Shown: positions 46,467-55,244, numbered from the stretch's first letter. The stretch is DNA of 64,000 bases from QHXM01 sp032160705 (GCA_032160705.1 JAVHVE010000018.1:1-64000); one strand, 5' to 3'. Program-made: numbers and translations. Notes: generated from the sequence alone by a model not told the origin.

Positions 46467-46537
46467 TAGTCTCTCTACGGGAGGGCTGTTCAATTGATTC
46501 TCATCTGGCGGCCTGATAGTTAAGACGTTCATGACGC

Positions 46538-46572
46538 GCGCCCCGTGCTTCCTTGAAGTAGACACGGGGCGC
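46538..46572. terminator. GC-rich hairpin, possible terminator
   Basis: A 10-bp perfect stem GCGCCCCGTG (46538-46547) with its complement (46563-46572) about 70 nt after the BamD-like gene. No T run follows, so its role as an intrinsic terminator is uncertain. Confidence 0.5.
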
Positions 46573-46671
46573 AGTCGCAAGAAGCGTAGAGCAGAACGGT
46601 TCGTTTGCTAGTGGTAAAAGGCGGGTGTTAGAATTTCGTGCGAGCGATTTTCAGAAGTTCATCTAACTAAC

Positions 46672-47190
46672 ATGACGCGAACATCCGAAAGCATCCAGGC
46701 AGAGTTGGCGCGTCGTCATCGCACGGCGGCGATGGTCGTCGGCGCGTTGCTTGGGCTTACCATTGCGCTCGTCGCAATAGCTTTCGTCTCCTCCGAATCT
46801 CTGCATCGTCCCGGCGATCCTTCGCTGGCGATGGCTTTGTGGATTGCCATTCTCATCTTCGGACTCGGATCGTTTGTCTTGCGCCGGACTAGATTTCAGG
46901 CAGCGCGCCTTCAGGACATAGCCGCTTTGCGTGGCATGTCTGGGCTGCTCAGGGCATTGCAGGGAACGACCATCCAGATCGCTTTCATCGGCGGCGCAAT
47001 CGCGCTGATGGGCTTCATGGTGATGATTATGACCGGCAACAAGTACGACATGCTGCGCGCCGGAGGCGTCGCCGTCATCGTGCTGCTCTACGCTTACCCG
47101 CAGCGAGCGGCCTGGCAGCGCCTCGTTAAAGCTATCGAACAGTCGAATGACGCGGACGATACCTCGCCCGCGAAAGGAATTGTGGCGTGA
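46672..47190 (+). CDS. small integral membrane protein, unknown
   Basis: 172 residues with four predicted transmembrane helices (about 18-39, 50-70, 101-121 and 127-145). A charged N-terminus (ESIQAELARRHR) and a soluble acidic C-terminus flank them. No family recognised. Its stop overlaps the start of the TPR gene (GTGA), so the two are translationally coupled and may work together. Confidence 0.75.
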   Translation: MTRTSESIQAELARRHRTAAMVVGALLGLTIALVAIAFVSSESLHRPGDPSLAMALWIAILIFGLGSFVLRRTRFQAARLQDIAALRGMSGLLRALQGTTIQIAFIGGAIALMGFMVMIMTGNKYDMLRAGGVAVIVLLYAYPQRAAWQRLVKAIEQSNDADDTSPAKGIVA

Positions 47191-49241
47191 CGTTTCGCGT
47201 TTCTCGCATTGCCGGGCTCTTGCTCCTCGCCTTTGCTTTCATTGCATTTCACTCGACTGAGCAGACCGCCTCCGGGCAAACTGCTACTCCGACTCCCTCT
47301 CCGTCTTCGACTACTCCGCAGAAAACGAGCGCTTCATCAGCGGCGCAGCAGGGAGGAACGAATCGCGAGCGACGCGCACAGGCTTATGCCAAGTTGCTTG
47401 AAGGGCAACGCTATCTTTCCGAGATGCGAAGCGACGGCAACAGCGCGACTTTGCGTCTGGCAAGAGAAGCGTTTCAGCAGGCTGCCACGCTTGACCCGAA
47501 GCTGGCCGAAGCGCACACGGCGTTGGCCGAAATTGCTTTCTATTATCCACCGCAAGACTTCGACGCGGCTGCTCTGGAAGGCACGAATGCCACGCGAGTT
47601 AATCCTGACAACTACGGGGCGCATCGCGTCCTCTCCCGTGTCTACACTATCAAAAGCGGTTTGCGCGATGGCAACCTGAATCGTTCGTTTGTCGAGCTGG
47701 CAATCAAAGAGTTGAAAGAGGTCGCTCGGCTTGACCACAACAATGCCGAAGCGTGGGCGCTGCTGGGAGAGTTTCATCAATTGAATGGGCGCACCCACGA
47801 AGCATTGGATGCGTGGACGAAATGGGCTGCCGCGCCTGCATCTTCGGACACGCGCTTTTTCCAGTACGTCACAAACCGCGAACTTTCGCCTGATGCCGCC
47901 GCCGCGCGTCTGGGCGAAGCGTTGCTCGCCGCCGGTCGGACGACCGAAGCTCTTGCTTCTATTCGCCGGGCTATTGCGCTCAACCCGGAGAGCAGGGAAT
48001 ACGGAGAGCTTCTTGCCCAAGCCCTCGAAACAGGCGACGTTGACGACAAAGTCGCAGTTGCGGAGTTGCAGCGCATCCTTGCTGCCGATCCGACGAACAC
48101 AACCATCGTCGAACTACTGGCGCGGATTCACGCACGAGCGGGTCGTGTGGACGAAGCGGCTGCCGTCTTGCGCGCCGCCATCATTCGCCAGCCAAAAGGT
48201 GGTCGTGAGCAACAGATGTTTCGCACGACTCTGGCGCAGCTTTACCTGGATGCTCTGCGCTACACGGATGCGATTGCCGTCTACGAGGAACAACTAAAGG
48301 AGCGCGGCATCGTTGATGCTCCGCTCACGACTGATGAGGAGAAACTGGTCGCCGCGAGAATCCTCCAGAGGATGATCGAAGTTTATAAGAAAGCCGGGCG
48401 TACCAGCGATGCTCTCGCAACCATCGAGCGGATGCGCCGTCTGCTCGGCAAAGACGATCCCACGCCCGACACGCAGCACATTTTGTTCCTGCGCGAGCAA
48501 GGCAAGAAAAGCGAAGCTCTTCAGGCGGTGCGAATGGCACGCCAGCGTTACCCTGAGCAAACAGGATTCCTGCGATTGGAAGCCCAGATGCTCGCTGACC
48601 TCGGTCGTGTAGATGAAGGCGTGGCGCTGCTGCAAACGCTGCTCAAAGGGTCAGTCGAAGATTTCGACGAGTATCTGGTGATTTCCAGTCTGTACCTCCA
48701 GTCTGCGCGCGCGCCACAGGCGGTCTTGGCGGCGCGTAAAGCCCTTGAGCTTGCTCCGGCTGAAAGGCCAGACATGATCGAAATTGCATTGGTGACGCTC
48801 TCCTCAGCGCAGGAGCGCGCGGGCGACCTCAAAGGCTCTGAAGAATCTCTGCGCCGCATCCTGGCGCGTGACCCGAATAATGCGACCGCGTTGAATAACC
48901 TCGGCTACTTTTTGGTCGAGCGAAATGAGCGGCTCACAGAAGCTCTGGAAATGATTCAGCGCGCCGTGCGTGCCAATCCCAACAACTCTTCATTTCTGGA
49001 CAGTCTCGGATGGGCTTACTTCAAACTGGGCAGGCTCGACGAGGCCGAACGACATCTGACGGAGGCGGCACGACGCAATGCTACGTCTGTCGCTATACAG
49101 GAACATCTGGGCGACCTTTACCAGCAGCGCGGTAAAGTGGAGATGGCGCGAACCGCCTGGCAAAAAGCGCTTGCCCTTGCAGTTGAGGCAGGGGATACCG
49201 CCAGAATCAAAGCCAAATTGATTGGCAAAACGCAGAAATAG
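47187..49241 (+). CDS. exported tetratricopeptide repeat protein
   Basis: 684 residues with a signal peptide (about 1-30). At least eight TPR-like units run through the rest, including EAFQQAATLDPKLAEAHTAL, SIRRAIALNPESREYGELL and SLRRILARDPNNATALNNLG, ending with the strongest copy FLDSLGWAYFKLGRLDEAER. TPR proteins act as scaffolds. The GTG start overlaps the previous gene's stop. Specific function is unknown. Confidence 0.85.
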   Translation: MTFRVSRIAGLLLLAFAFIAFHSTEQTASGQTATPTPSPSSTTPQKTSASSAAQQGGTNRERRAQAYAKLLEGQRYLSEMRSDGNSATLRLAREAFQQAATLDPKLAEAHTALAEIAFYYPPQDFDAAALEGTNATRVNPDNYGAHRVLSRVYTIKSGLRDGNLNRSFVELAIKELKEVARLDHNNAEAWALLGEFHQLNGRTHEALDAWTKWAAAPASSDTRFFQYVTNRELSPDAAAARLGEALLAAGRTTEALASIRRAIALNPESREYGELLAQALETGDVDDKVAVAELQRILAADPTNTTIVELLARIHARAGRVDEAAAVLRAAIIRQPKGGREQQMFRTTLAQLYLDALRYTDAIAVYEEQLKERGIVDAPLTTDEEKLVAARILQRMIEVYKKAGRTSDALATIERMRRLLGKDDPTPDTQHILFLREQGKKSEALQAVRMARQRYPEQTGFLRLEAQMLADLGRVDEGVALLQTLLKGSVEDFDEYLVISSLYLQSARAPQAVLAARKALELAPAERPDMIEIALVTLSSAQERAGDLKGSEESLRRILARDPNNATALNNLGYFLVERNERLTEALEMIQRAVRANPNNSSFLDSLGWAYFKLGRLDEAERHLTEAARRNATSVAIQEHLGDLYQQRGKVEMARTAWQKALALAVEAGDTARIKAKLIGKTQK

Positions 49242-49394
49242 CGTATCCCAAATGGTAAGAATTCCCCGGCTGGGCGTTTCCTTCCAGCCTGTTCACTGAA
49301 GCGGATAAACCCTGTATCAATGCCGATTACCTTGAAATGATGGCCAACTCCATTGACCATCTGCCGCTTAATTTATATAGAAATAAAATAATAG

Positions 49395-49533
49395 TTGATT
49401 GAGTTAAACTTTGTTTGCTATTATCGGGATGACATTTAAGGACCGCCAGCCCCAAGCGCGGTCAGGTTAAGGACGCTTCCTCACGGCTTGGCGCGGGGTC
49501 GCTCGCGGGCGATTCCAAAGAAAGTTCCCCTAA
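49395..49533 (+). promoter_or_regulatory. promoter and structured 5' leader of the CAP-domain gene
   Basis: TTGATT (49395-49400), 18 nt, TATTAT (49419-49424) makes a plausible promoter in an AT-rich patch. The following leader of about 110 nt is GC-rich with a GACCGC/GCGGTC hairpin (49441-49463), and a second segment GCTTGG (49486-49491) can pair with CCAAGC in that hairpin's loop region. I cannot assign it to a known riboswitch class. Confidence 0.4.
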
Positions 49534-50166
49534 ATGAGCCGTTACAATTTGTTCCCCCGGATTGCTGCGAGCAGGTCTGCCAGCTTGGCTTTCCTCTGTT
49601 CGCTTTCCTTCATATTATTAGCTGTCACGTCGCTTGAGACTTTCGGCCAATCGTCTTCAGGTAGACCCGTTGCGCGTCTGATTACAGCCTCGCGCGGCGG
49701 AGCAGAGCCGCAGCAGACGCAGCACCGCATGGTCGCTCGTCCGGCGGCGATGGCCGCATCAATCGCGCCGGTTGCCGCCACCAGCATTGAGCGCCAGGCT
49801 TTCAATTCAATCAACTCGGAGCGGGCTCGGAATGGTTTGCCGCCGCTCGTCTGGGATGGACAATTGTGCCAGGTGGCGCGGCGTCACTCTGAGAATATGG
49901 GGCGTCTCAATTTCTTCGACCATCAAGGGCCGGACGGCACGGATTTGTTGGATCGCGTGAGCGGCATCAATTGGAAATCTCTGGGCGAAAATATCGCGTA
50001 TAATCAGGGTGAGAATGATCCGGCTGGGATGGCCATCAACCAGTGGATGCATTCGCCGAAACACCGCGCCAACATCCTGCGTGGGAATTTTACGCATTCG
50101 GCCATCGGCATCGCACGCACGGCGGATGGCCGCGTTTACTTGACACAGGTTTTCATCACGCGCTAA
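49534..50166 (+). CDS. CAP (SCP/PR-1-like) domain secreted protein
   Basis: 210 residues with a signal peptide ending near LETFGQS (about 39). The CAP domain (about 85-210) shows FNSINSERARNGLPPL, LCQVARRHSENMGR with HSENM, FFDHQGPDG, SLGENIAYN and MHSPKHRANILRGNFT. The first His, Glu and later His match the typical CAP cavity residues. Bacterial CAP proteins of this YkwD type are linked to the cell wall and spores, with mostly unknown activity. It is preceded by a possible promoter and folded leader. Confidence 0.9.
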   Translation: MSRYNLFPRIAASRSASLAFLCSLSFILLAVTSLETFGQSSSGRPVARLITASRGGAEPQQTQHRMVARPAAMAASIAPVAATSIERQAFNSINSERARNGLPPLVWDGQLCQVARRHSENMGRLNFFDHQGPDGTDLLDRVSGINWKSLGENIAYNQGENDPAGMAINQWMHSPKHRANILRGNFTHSAIGIARTADGRVYLTQVFITR

Positions 50167-50196
50167 GCGTCCTACAGGTTTTCGGGATCAATCAAT

Positions 50197-50234
50197 GGGC
50201 GGCTGGCGCTTCACATCGAAGAGGTCAGCCGCCC
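50197..50234 (+). terminator. 9-bp GC hairpin just before the ispE start
   Basis: GGGCGGCTG (50197-50205) pairs perfectly with CAGCCGCCC (50226-50234). No T run follows. The stem ends 3 nt before the proposed GTG of ispE, so it could end transcription of the upstream gene or limit ispE translation. Confidence 0.5.
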
Positions 50235-50237
50235 GAA

Positions 50238-51161
50238 GTGTTTGAGGCCGCTTTCACGCTCCCATCGTTTGCCAAGATTAACTGGCGACTTCGCGTCATA
50301 GGCCGTCGCGCAGACGGATTTCATGAGCTTCACACTATCTTTCAGACCGTCACGCTCCACGACGAACTGCGATTCGCGGCGCGTGATGATACGAGACTCC
50401 ATCTCACCTCTAACTCACACGACATCCCTCTTGATGAAAGCAACCTGATTTGGCGGGCGGCTGATGCTTTGCGAAACAGGCGCAGGATTCAAAGGGGAGC
50501 TTCCATAAATCTCGAAAAAGTTATCCCGGTTGAGGGCGGTCTCGGCGGCGGGTCGTCCAACGCAGCCGTTGCCCTGCTTGGCCTTGCGTCCCTCTGGGAG
50601 ATTGAGACGAGCCGGCAGGAACTAGAGAACATCGGCGCGAGTCTGGGCGCAGACGTGCCGTTCTTTTTGACGGGTGGAACTGCTCTTGGAACAGGGCTGG
50701 GGACTGACGTTTCACCCATCAATGATGTGGTCGCAGAATACCTGTTGATTGTTCAGCCGGAGGCGAAAGTCTCGACCATTGAAGCGTACAAACGGCTCAA
50801 CTCCCCCGCCTTGACAAAGGTGGAGAGCGACATTATTCTCTCTATTTCTCGTGCAGACGAGCAATTTACGGATTCTCATCCTAATGCCCTGCACAACGAC
50901 TTTGAGCCGGTCGTCCTCCAAATGAAACCGGAAATCGGGCGCGTGAGAAATGCCCTGTTAGATGCGGGTGCGCGTTGTGCCCTGCTCGCGGGAAGCGGCT
51001 CAAGCGTCTTTGGAGTCTTTGACAATGGGGAAGCAAGAGAGCGTGCGATTGAAGCACTGGAAAAAGGCGAGTGGCGCATCTTTCCCTGCGCGACGCTCTC
51101 TCGGACAGCTTATCTGGCAGCACTCGGCGCGTGTGCCGCTCCTCTTTTGAGCGCGCAGTGA
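50238..51161 (+). CDS. ispE: 4-diphosphocytidyl-2-C-methyl-D-erythritol kinase
   Basis: 307 residues from GTG 50238. Family motifs are PSFAKINWRLRV (substrate Lys), GFHELHTIFQTV, PVEGGLGGGSSNAAVALLGL (GHMP kinase ATP loop) and LLAGSGSSVFGVF. It phosphorylates CDP-methylerythritol in the MEP pathway of isoprenoid synthesis. The frame is open farther upstream into the CAP gene, but the conserved part starts at FTLPSFAKI. ispE followed by tRNA-Gln and prs is a common bacterial order. Confidence 0.92.
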   Translation: MFEAAFTLPSFAKINWRLRVIGRRADGFHELHTIFQTVTLHDELRFAARDDTRLHLTSNSHDIPLDESNLIWRAADALRNRRRIQRGASINLEKVIPVEGGLGGGSSNAAVALLGLASLWEIETSRQELENIGASLGADVPFFLTGGTALGTGLGTDVSPINDVVAEYLLIVQPEAKVSTIEAYKRLNSPALTKVESDIILSISRADEQFTDSHPNALHNDFEPVVLQMKPEIGRVRNALLDAGARCALLAGSGSSVFGVFDNGEARERAIEALEKGEWRIFPCATLSRTAYLAALGACAAPLLSAQ

Positions 51162-51179
51162 CGATTGAAGAATTGATCT

Positions 51180-51254
51180 TGGGGCGTCGCCAAGTGGTAA
51201 GGCACCGGTCTTTGGATCCGGCATTCGTAGGTTCGAATCCTTCCGCCCCAGCCA
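51180..51254 (+). tRNA. tRNA-Gln (anticodon TTG)
   Basis: The acceptor stem TGGGGCG pairs with CGCCCCA; the discriminator G and a genomically encoded CCA complete the 3' end. The anticodon loop CTTTGGA gives TTG at 51212-51214, reading CAA. The T arm contains GGTTCGAATCC. The anticodon stem CCGGT/TCCGG has a T-T mismatch next to the loop. Confidence 0.96.
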
Positions 51255-51266
51255 AAACGGCAGATG

Positions 51267-51336
51267 TCAGTGGCCAGTGGTCAGTTAAGAACAAAAGCGT
51301 TTTGCTTTTAACTGACCACCGGCCACTGACCACTGA
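51267..51336. repeat. heptad hairpin element (CAGTGGC class)
   Basis: CAGTGGC-CAGTGGT-CAGTTAA then AACAAAAGC, with the complement TTTTGCTTTTAACTGACC and further ACTG units on the right. It lies between tRNA-Gln and the prs ATG. Confidence 0.88.
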
Positions 51337-51341
51337 TTTCT

Positions 51342-52289
51342 ATGGGTACGACTGGCGGAATTAAAGTTTTCTCGGGTACGGCGAATCGCGTGCTGGCCGA
51401 AGAGATTTGCCACTATCTGAGCTGCGATCCGGGGCGCGCTATCACGGAGCGTTTCTCTGATGGTGAGTTTAACTTTCAGATTGACGAGAATGTGCGCGGC
51501 GGCGATGTCTTCATCATCCAGCCGACGTGCCCGCCGACGGATTCGCACCTGATGGAATTGCTGGTGATGCTGGACGCTTTTCGGCGCTCATCGGCAGAGC
51601 GCGTGACGGCGGTGATTCCGTACTACGGTTATGCGCGCTCGGACAAAAAAGATCGCCCGCGTGTCCCGATTGCCGCCAAGATGGTGGCGAATCTGATTGC
51701 GACCGCAGGGGCACAGCGTGTCCTGACGATAGATTTGCACGCGGCGCAGATTCAAGGTTTCTTTGACATTCCGGTGGATCACCTTTACGCCGCCCCCGTC
51801 ATGATCGGCCATTATCAGGATAATCCGTTGCCGAACCTGACAGTGGTCGCGCCCGATACGGGCGGCGCAGAGCGCGCACGCGCTTACGCCAAACGCTTGA
51901 ATGCCGAGCTTGCGCTCTGCGACAAAAGGCGCGAGAAAGCGAACGTCGCAGAGGTGATGAACGTCGTCGGCGATGTGCGCGGGCGCAGTTGTTTGATTGT
52001 TGACGATATGTGCGACACGGGCGGCTCTTTGACGAAGGTGGCGCGTGCGCTGAAGGAGAACGGTGCGGCGCGCATCCACGCCTGCTTCACGCATGCTGTG
52101 CTGTCGGGTGGCGCTTGCGAGAAACTGGCGGCTTCGGAAATCGAGCAGATTGTTGTGACGAACACCATTCCGCTGCACGATGGTGGATGTGAGTTGGAGA
52201 ATATCAGGGTACTGAGTATCGCACCGCTCCTGGCGAAAGCGATCAAGTCGATCCATGAGGAAACGAGCGTCTCCTCGCTCTTCGTCTGA
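51342..52289 (+). CDS. prs: ribose-phosphate pyrophosphokinase
   Basis: 315 residues, family length. It has KVFSGTANRVLAEEI, the substrate loop YYGYARSDKKDRPRVPI, the metal site TIDLHAAQIQGFF and the PRPP loop CLIVDDMCDTGGSL. It makes PRPP from ribose 5-phosphate and ATP. It heads the prs-rplY-pth-rpsF-rpsR-rplI-dnaB series. The ATG is 5 nt after a hairpin repeat. Confidence 0.97.
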   Translation: MGTTGGIKVFSGTANRVLAEEICHYLSCDPGRAITERFSDGEFNFQIDENVRGGDVFIIQPTCPPTDSHLMELLVMLDAFRRSSAERVTAVIPYYGYARSDKKDRPRVPIAAKMVANLIATAGAQRVLTIDLHAAQIQGFFDIPVDHLYAAPVMIGHYQDNPLPNLTVVAPDTGGAERARAYAKRLNAELALCDKRREKANVAEVMNVVGDVRGRSCLIVDDMCDTGGSLTKVARALKENGAARIHACFTHAVLSGGACEKLAASEIEQIVVTNTIPLHDGGCELENIRVLSIAPLLAKAIKSIHEETSVSSLFV

Positions 52290-52328
52290 AGGGCAAACAC
52301 TTATTTTCGAGAGAGCGAGTACAAAAAA

Positions 52329-52997
52329 ATGGCAGAGAGAAAAGAAATTACAGTGCGCGCGACAAGGAGAGACGGGCGCGGCAAAAACGATGCGCGACGT
52401 ACGCGGCATGAGGGCATGGTTCCCGTCACGATCTACGGCGGCGAGGGCGAAGCTGTTTCGGCTATTGCTTCGCTTCGCGACCTGGCGGCGATTCTTCGTT
52501 CCGACGCGGGGCACAACTCAATCTTCACGATTGACGTTGAAGGCATCGGCGCAAGCGAAGTGATGTTTCACGACCGGCAGATTGATCCCGTGCGGAGCCG
52601 GTTGGTTCACGCCGATTTGAAGAGGCTGGTCAAGGGTCAGAAGATTGAAGTCACTGTCCCGTTACATCTCGTCGGCGAGCCCTATGGAGTTCGCGAAGAG
52701 GAAGGAGTCCTCGAACAACTCCTGCGCGAGATCGAAATTCGCTGCGACCCGCGCAACATACCCGACGCGATCAATCTCGATGTGACGGATTTGAAAGCCC
52801 ACGAGGTGCTGCATATCTCGGATATTCCGGCTGACGAGAACATAGAGATTCTCGACGACCCGGAAACGGCGGTTGCGACCGTCGGCATCGTGCGCGAAGA
52901 GCCGGTCGAAGCCCCGGCTGTCGAAGAAGAAACAGCCGAGCCCGAAGTAATCGGCAAGGGCAAGAAGGAAGACGAAGAGGAAGGCGAAGGGAAGTAA
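52329..52997 (+). CDS. rplY: 50S ribosomal protein L25 (Ctc type)
   Basis: 222 residues, the long Ctc form. The N-terminal L25 domain starts ITVRATRRDGRGKNDARR and binds 5S rRNA in known structures. The C-terminal CTC beta domain (about 95-185) contains VPLHLVGEPYGVREEEGVLEQ. A Glu-rich tail follows. It lies between prs and pth, the usual place. Confidence 0.95.
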   Translation: MAERKEITVRATRRDGRGKNDARRTRHEGMVPVTIYGGEGEAVSAIASLRDLAAILRSDAGHNSIFTIDVEGIGASEVMFHDRQIDPVRSRLVHADLKRLVKGQKIEVTVPLHLVGEPYGVREEEGVLEQLLREIEIRCDPRNIPDAINLDVTDLKAHEVLHISDIPADENIEILDDPETAVATVGIVREEPVEAPAVEEETAEPEVIGKGKKEDEEEGEGK

Positions 52998-53083
52998 AAA
53001 GGACAAAGGTAAAAGGCAAAGGGAAGAAGAACAGAAAAGCTCTTCATCCTTACTTTTACCTTTTTACTTTTGCCTTTTTCCTT
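52996..53083. repeat. heptad hairpin element (AAGGYAA class)
   Basis: Left units AAGGACA-AAGGTAA-AAGGCAA; the right arm, read on the other strand, gives AAGGAAA-AAGGCAA-AAGTAAA-AAGGTAA. It overlaps the rplY stop and abuts the pth ATG. Confidence 0.87.
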
Positions 53084-53656
53084 ATGTTAATCGTTGGGCT
53101 TGGCAATCCGGGCGCGCAGTATGAGCGGACGCGCCATAATCTCGGCTTCATGCTCATTGATTTGCTCGCCCTTGATGCGGGCGTGCAGGTGAAGCGCAAG
53201 GATTGCCGCGCGCTGGTCGGACGCGCAGAGTTGGAAGGCCGACGGGTCGAACTCGTCAAGCCGCAGACGTACATGAACCTGAGCGGTGAAGCGATTGCTT
53301 GTTTGCTTGCCAAGCAGGAGGATGCAAAAAGCGCCGCGCGGGAGTTGATCGTCATCAGCGACGATCTGGCGTTGCCCTTCGGGACAATCCGCTTGCGCAG
53401 GCGAGGCTCCGCTGGCGGGCATAATGGTTTGAAATCAATCATCGCGGCGATCCATACGGACGAGTTCATCCGCCTGCGGATTGGCATTCAACCGGAACAC
53501 CCGCTGAATGATAGTAAGAGTTTCGTCCTCGACGAGTTTTCACGCACGGAGCGCGCGGAGCTTGAGAAAATTTTAGAACGGAGCGCAGAGGCGCTTCGCG
53601 CCGTCCTCCGAGACGGCATTGACAAAGCAATGGCAACTTACAACAGTAATCAGTAG
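53084..53656 (+). CDS. pth: peptidyl-tRNA hydrolase
   Basis: 190 residues. Motifs are IVGLGNPGAQYERTRHNLGF (catalytic His about 21), KPQTYMNLSGEAI and RRRGSAGGHNGLKSI. It recycles peptidyl-tRNA. The final codons (CAG TAG) fall in the first heptad of a hairpin repeat (CAGTAGC), the same junction as at the DinB gene. Otherwise it is a normal full-length gene. Confidence 0.97.
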   Translation: MLIVGLGNPGAQYERTRHNLGFMLIDLLALDAGVQVKRKDCRALVGRAELEGRRVELVKPQTYMNLSGEAIACLLAKQEDAKSAARELIVISDDLALPFGTIRLRRRGSAGGHNGLKSIIAAIHTDEFIRLRIGIQPEHPLNDSKSFVLDEFSRTERAELEKILERSAEALRAVLRDGIDKAMATYNSNQ

Positions 53657-53711
53657 CCAGTTTTCAGTTTTCAGTTAAAACCAAAAGCTGAAACCTGAAA
53701 ACTGAAAACTC
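53651..53711. repeat. heptad hairpin element (CAGTTTT class)
   Basis: CAGTAGC-CAGTTTT-CAGTTTT-CAGTTAA, then AACCAAAAGCTG, with CTGAAAA units on the right. It carries the TAG stop of pth. Confidence 0.88.
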
Positions 53712-53770
53712 TTTTCCTTCTTGCTTCATCCACACACGATGAGGCTCGACATCCAAGAGGAGGATGAATT

Positions 53771-54199
53771 TTGGCTGAACAAAGAACCTATGAAGTGATG
53801 TTCATCGTGGACACTAAGACGACCGACGAGGACATCACACGTCTCAACGAAAACCTACTGCAAGTTATTACCGATCAGGGCGGCACTGTCACCAAGCAGG
53901 AGAACATGGGCCGTCGTCACCTTGCCTACCCGATTGGCCGCCAGACCGAAGGCTACTACGTCCTGTTTGAAGTTGATGGAAGCGGGCGCGAGATCGCCGA
54001 GCTTGAGCGCCGCATGCGTGTCAACGATCAGGTGATCCGCTACATCACCGTGCGTGTTGACGAAGATCGCCGCCGCGCAGAGAAGTTCAAAGCCAAGCGC
54101 GCGCGCAAAGCGAGCAAACGTCCATCATCCGGCAATGCGTCCGGGCGTAGAGGCACGCCTGAGACGGCTGTGGCGACCAAAGAAAGCTACGAAGGATAA
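53771..54199 (+). CDS. rpsF: 30S ribosomal protein S6
   Basis: 142 residues. The S6 core begins RTYEVMFIVDTKTTDED and includes NMGRRHLAYPIGRQTEGYYV. The C-terminus is basic and extended by about 35 residues. The start is TTG at 53771, supported by a strong GAGGAGG about 8-10 nt upstream; no ATG in frame fits. It precedes rpsR as expected, without ssb between them. Confidence 0.95.
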   Translation: MAEQRTYEVMFIVDTKTTDEDITRLNENLLQVITDQGGTVTKQENMGRRHLAYPIGRQTEGYYVLFEVDGSGREIAELERRMRVNDQVIRYITVRVDEDRRRAEKFKAKRARKASKRPSSGNASGRRGTPETAVATKESYEG

Positions 54200-54205
54200 C
54201 AAGGG

Positions 54206-54314
54206 TAGGAGTCAGGAGACAGAATACAGAAGTCAGAATAAAAGAAAATCTGTTGATGCGGTTCGCCGCCTCTTCATTCTGACTTCTGACTCCTGTCTTC
54301 TGTATTCTGCTTTT
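54206..54314. repeat. heptad hairpin element (CAGAA class), forward core
   Basis: CAGGAGA-CAGAATA-CAGAAGT-CAGAATA units; core GATGCGGTTCGCCGCC; right arm TTCTGAC-TTCTGAC-TCCTGTC-TTCTGTA ending CTGCTTTT. It lies inside the rpsF-rpsR operon spacer. Confidence 0.9.
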
Positions 54315-54331
54315 ATTGAGAGGAAAAGATT

Positions 54332-54652
54332 ATGTCCAGTGATTATGAGGATCGTGGGCGCGGCTATGACCGCGATGATGATAATGATGGAGGCGGGCGC
54401 GGTGGACGCGGTGGCGCGGGTGGACGCGGCGGAGGTCGCCGGATGCACCGTCGCAAAATCTGTCGCTTCTGCATCGAAAAAGTTGACCTGATTGATTTCA
54501 AAGACGTGAAGCTCTTGCAGGGCTACATTCCTGAACGCGGCAAGATTCTGCCGCGCCGCATTTCAGGAGCGTGCGCCACGCACCAGCGCATGCTGGCAGA
54601 AGCAATCAAGCGCGCGCGCAACATTGCGCTCTTGCCCTACGCCACAGACTAA
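54332..54652 (+). CDS. rpsR: 30S ribosomal protein S18 with RGG-like N-terminal extension
   Basis: 106 residues. The core (from HRRKICRFCIEKVDLIDFKD) is typical S18, ending ISGACATHQRMLAEAIKRAR and NIALLPY. The first 37 residues are Asp/Arg then Gly/Arg-rich (GGGRGGRGGAGGRGGGRR), an extension not found in the usual 75-residue S18. AGAGGAAAAG before the ATG supports the start. It binds S6 in the small subunit. Confidence 0.95.
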   Translation: MSSDYEDRGRGYDRDDDNDGGGRGGRGGAGGRGGGRRMHRRKICRFCIEKVDLIDFKDVKLLQGYIPERGKILPRRISGACATHQRMLAEAIKRARNIALLPYATD

Positions 54653-54674
54653 ACCAGAGGGAGGAAAACCGAAA

Positions 54675-55244
54675 ATGGCACATACAAACGTCCTCCTGCG
54701 CGAAGACATAGATGATTTGGGAGCGCGCGGTGAGATTGTCAGAGTTAAAGCGGGCTACGCGCGCAATTATTTGCTGCCGCGCAAGCTCGCTGTCCAGGCC
54801 ACTGCCAGCAACGTCAAGCAGATTGAGCAGGAGCGCGCCGCGCTTCTCAAGAAAGAGGCCAAGGAGAAGTCCGCAGCGGATGAGCAGGCCGGGCTGATGA
54901 AATCTTTGCGTTTGAGTTTTACGCGCAAGGTCGGCGAGCACGGCATTCTCTACGGCTCCGTGACTTCGATGGACATCGCAGAGGCTCTGAAGCAGCGCGG
55001 TTATGAAATTGACCGCCGTCGCATCACCCTGCGCGAGGCGATCAAAGAGACGGGCGAGTTCACCGTTCCCGTGCGCCTGCACCGTGAAGTGACGGTCGAG
55101 ATTCCGGTCGAAGTCCTGGGCGAAGGCGGCGCAAAAACCGAAGCGGAAGCCGCTGCCACAACACCGCCAGAGGCCGCCGCGAGCGACGAAGCGACGACCG
55201 AAGCGACTGCGGAAGAGACTGAAGCTCCGGCTGAAAACGGCTAA
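54675..55244 (+). CDS. rplI: 50S ribosomal protein L9
   Basis: 189 residues from MAHTNVLLRED, chosen over an upstream in-frame codon because GGGAGGAAAACC precedes it. The N-terminal domain shows VNAGYARNYL-like VKAGYARNYLLPRKLA; the C-terminal domain follows the long connecting helix (about 40-75). About 40 Ala/Thr/Glu-rich residues extend the C-terminus. It follows rpsR by 22 nt. Confidence 0.96.
   Translation: MAHTNVLLREDIDDLGARGEIVRVKAGYARNYLLPRKLAVQATASNVKQIEQERAALLKKEAKEKSAADEQAGLMKSLRLSFTRKVGEHGILYGSVTSMDIAEALKQRGYEIDRRRITLREAIKETGEFTVPVRLHREVTVEIPVEVLGEGGAKTEAEAAATTPPEAAASDEATTEATAEETEAPAENG

Noticed and set aside
49425..49533. Assignment of the CAP-gene leader to a c-di-GMP or c-di-AMP riboswitch
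   Set aside because: The conserved core sequences of those classes could not be found.
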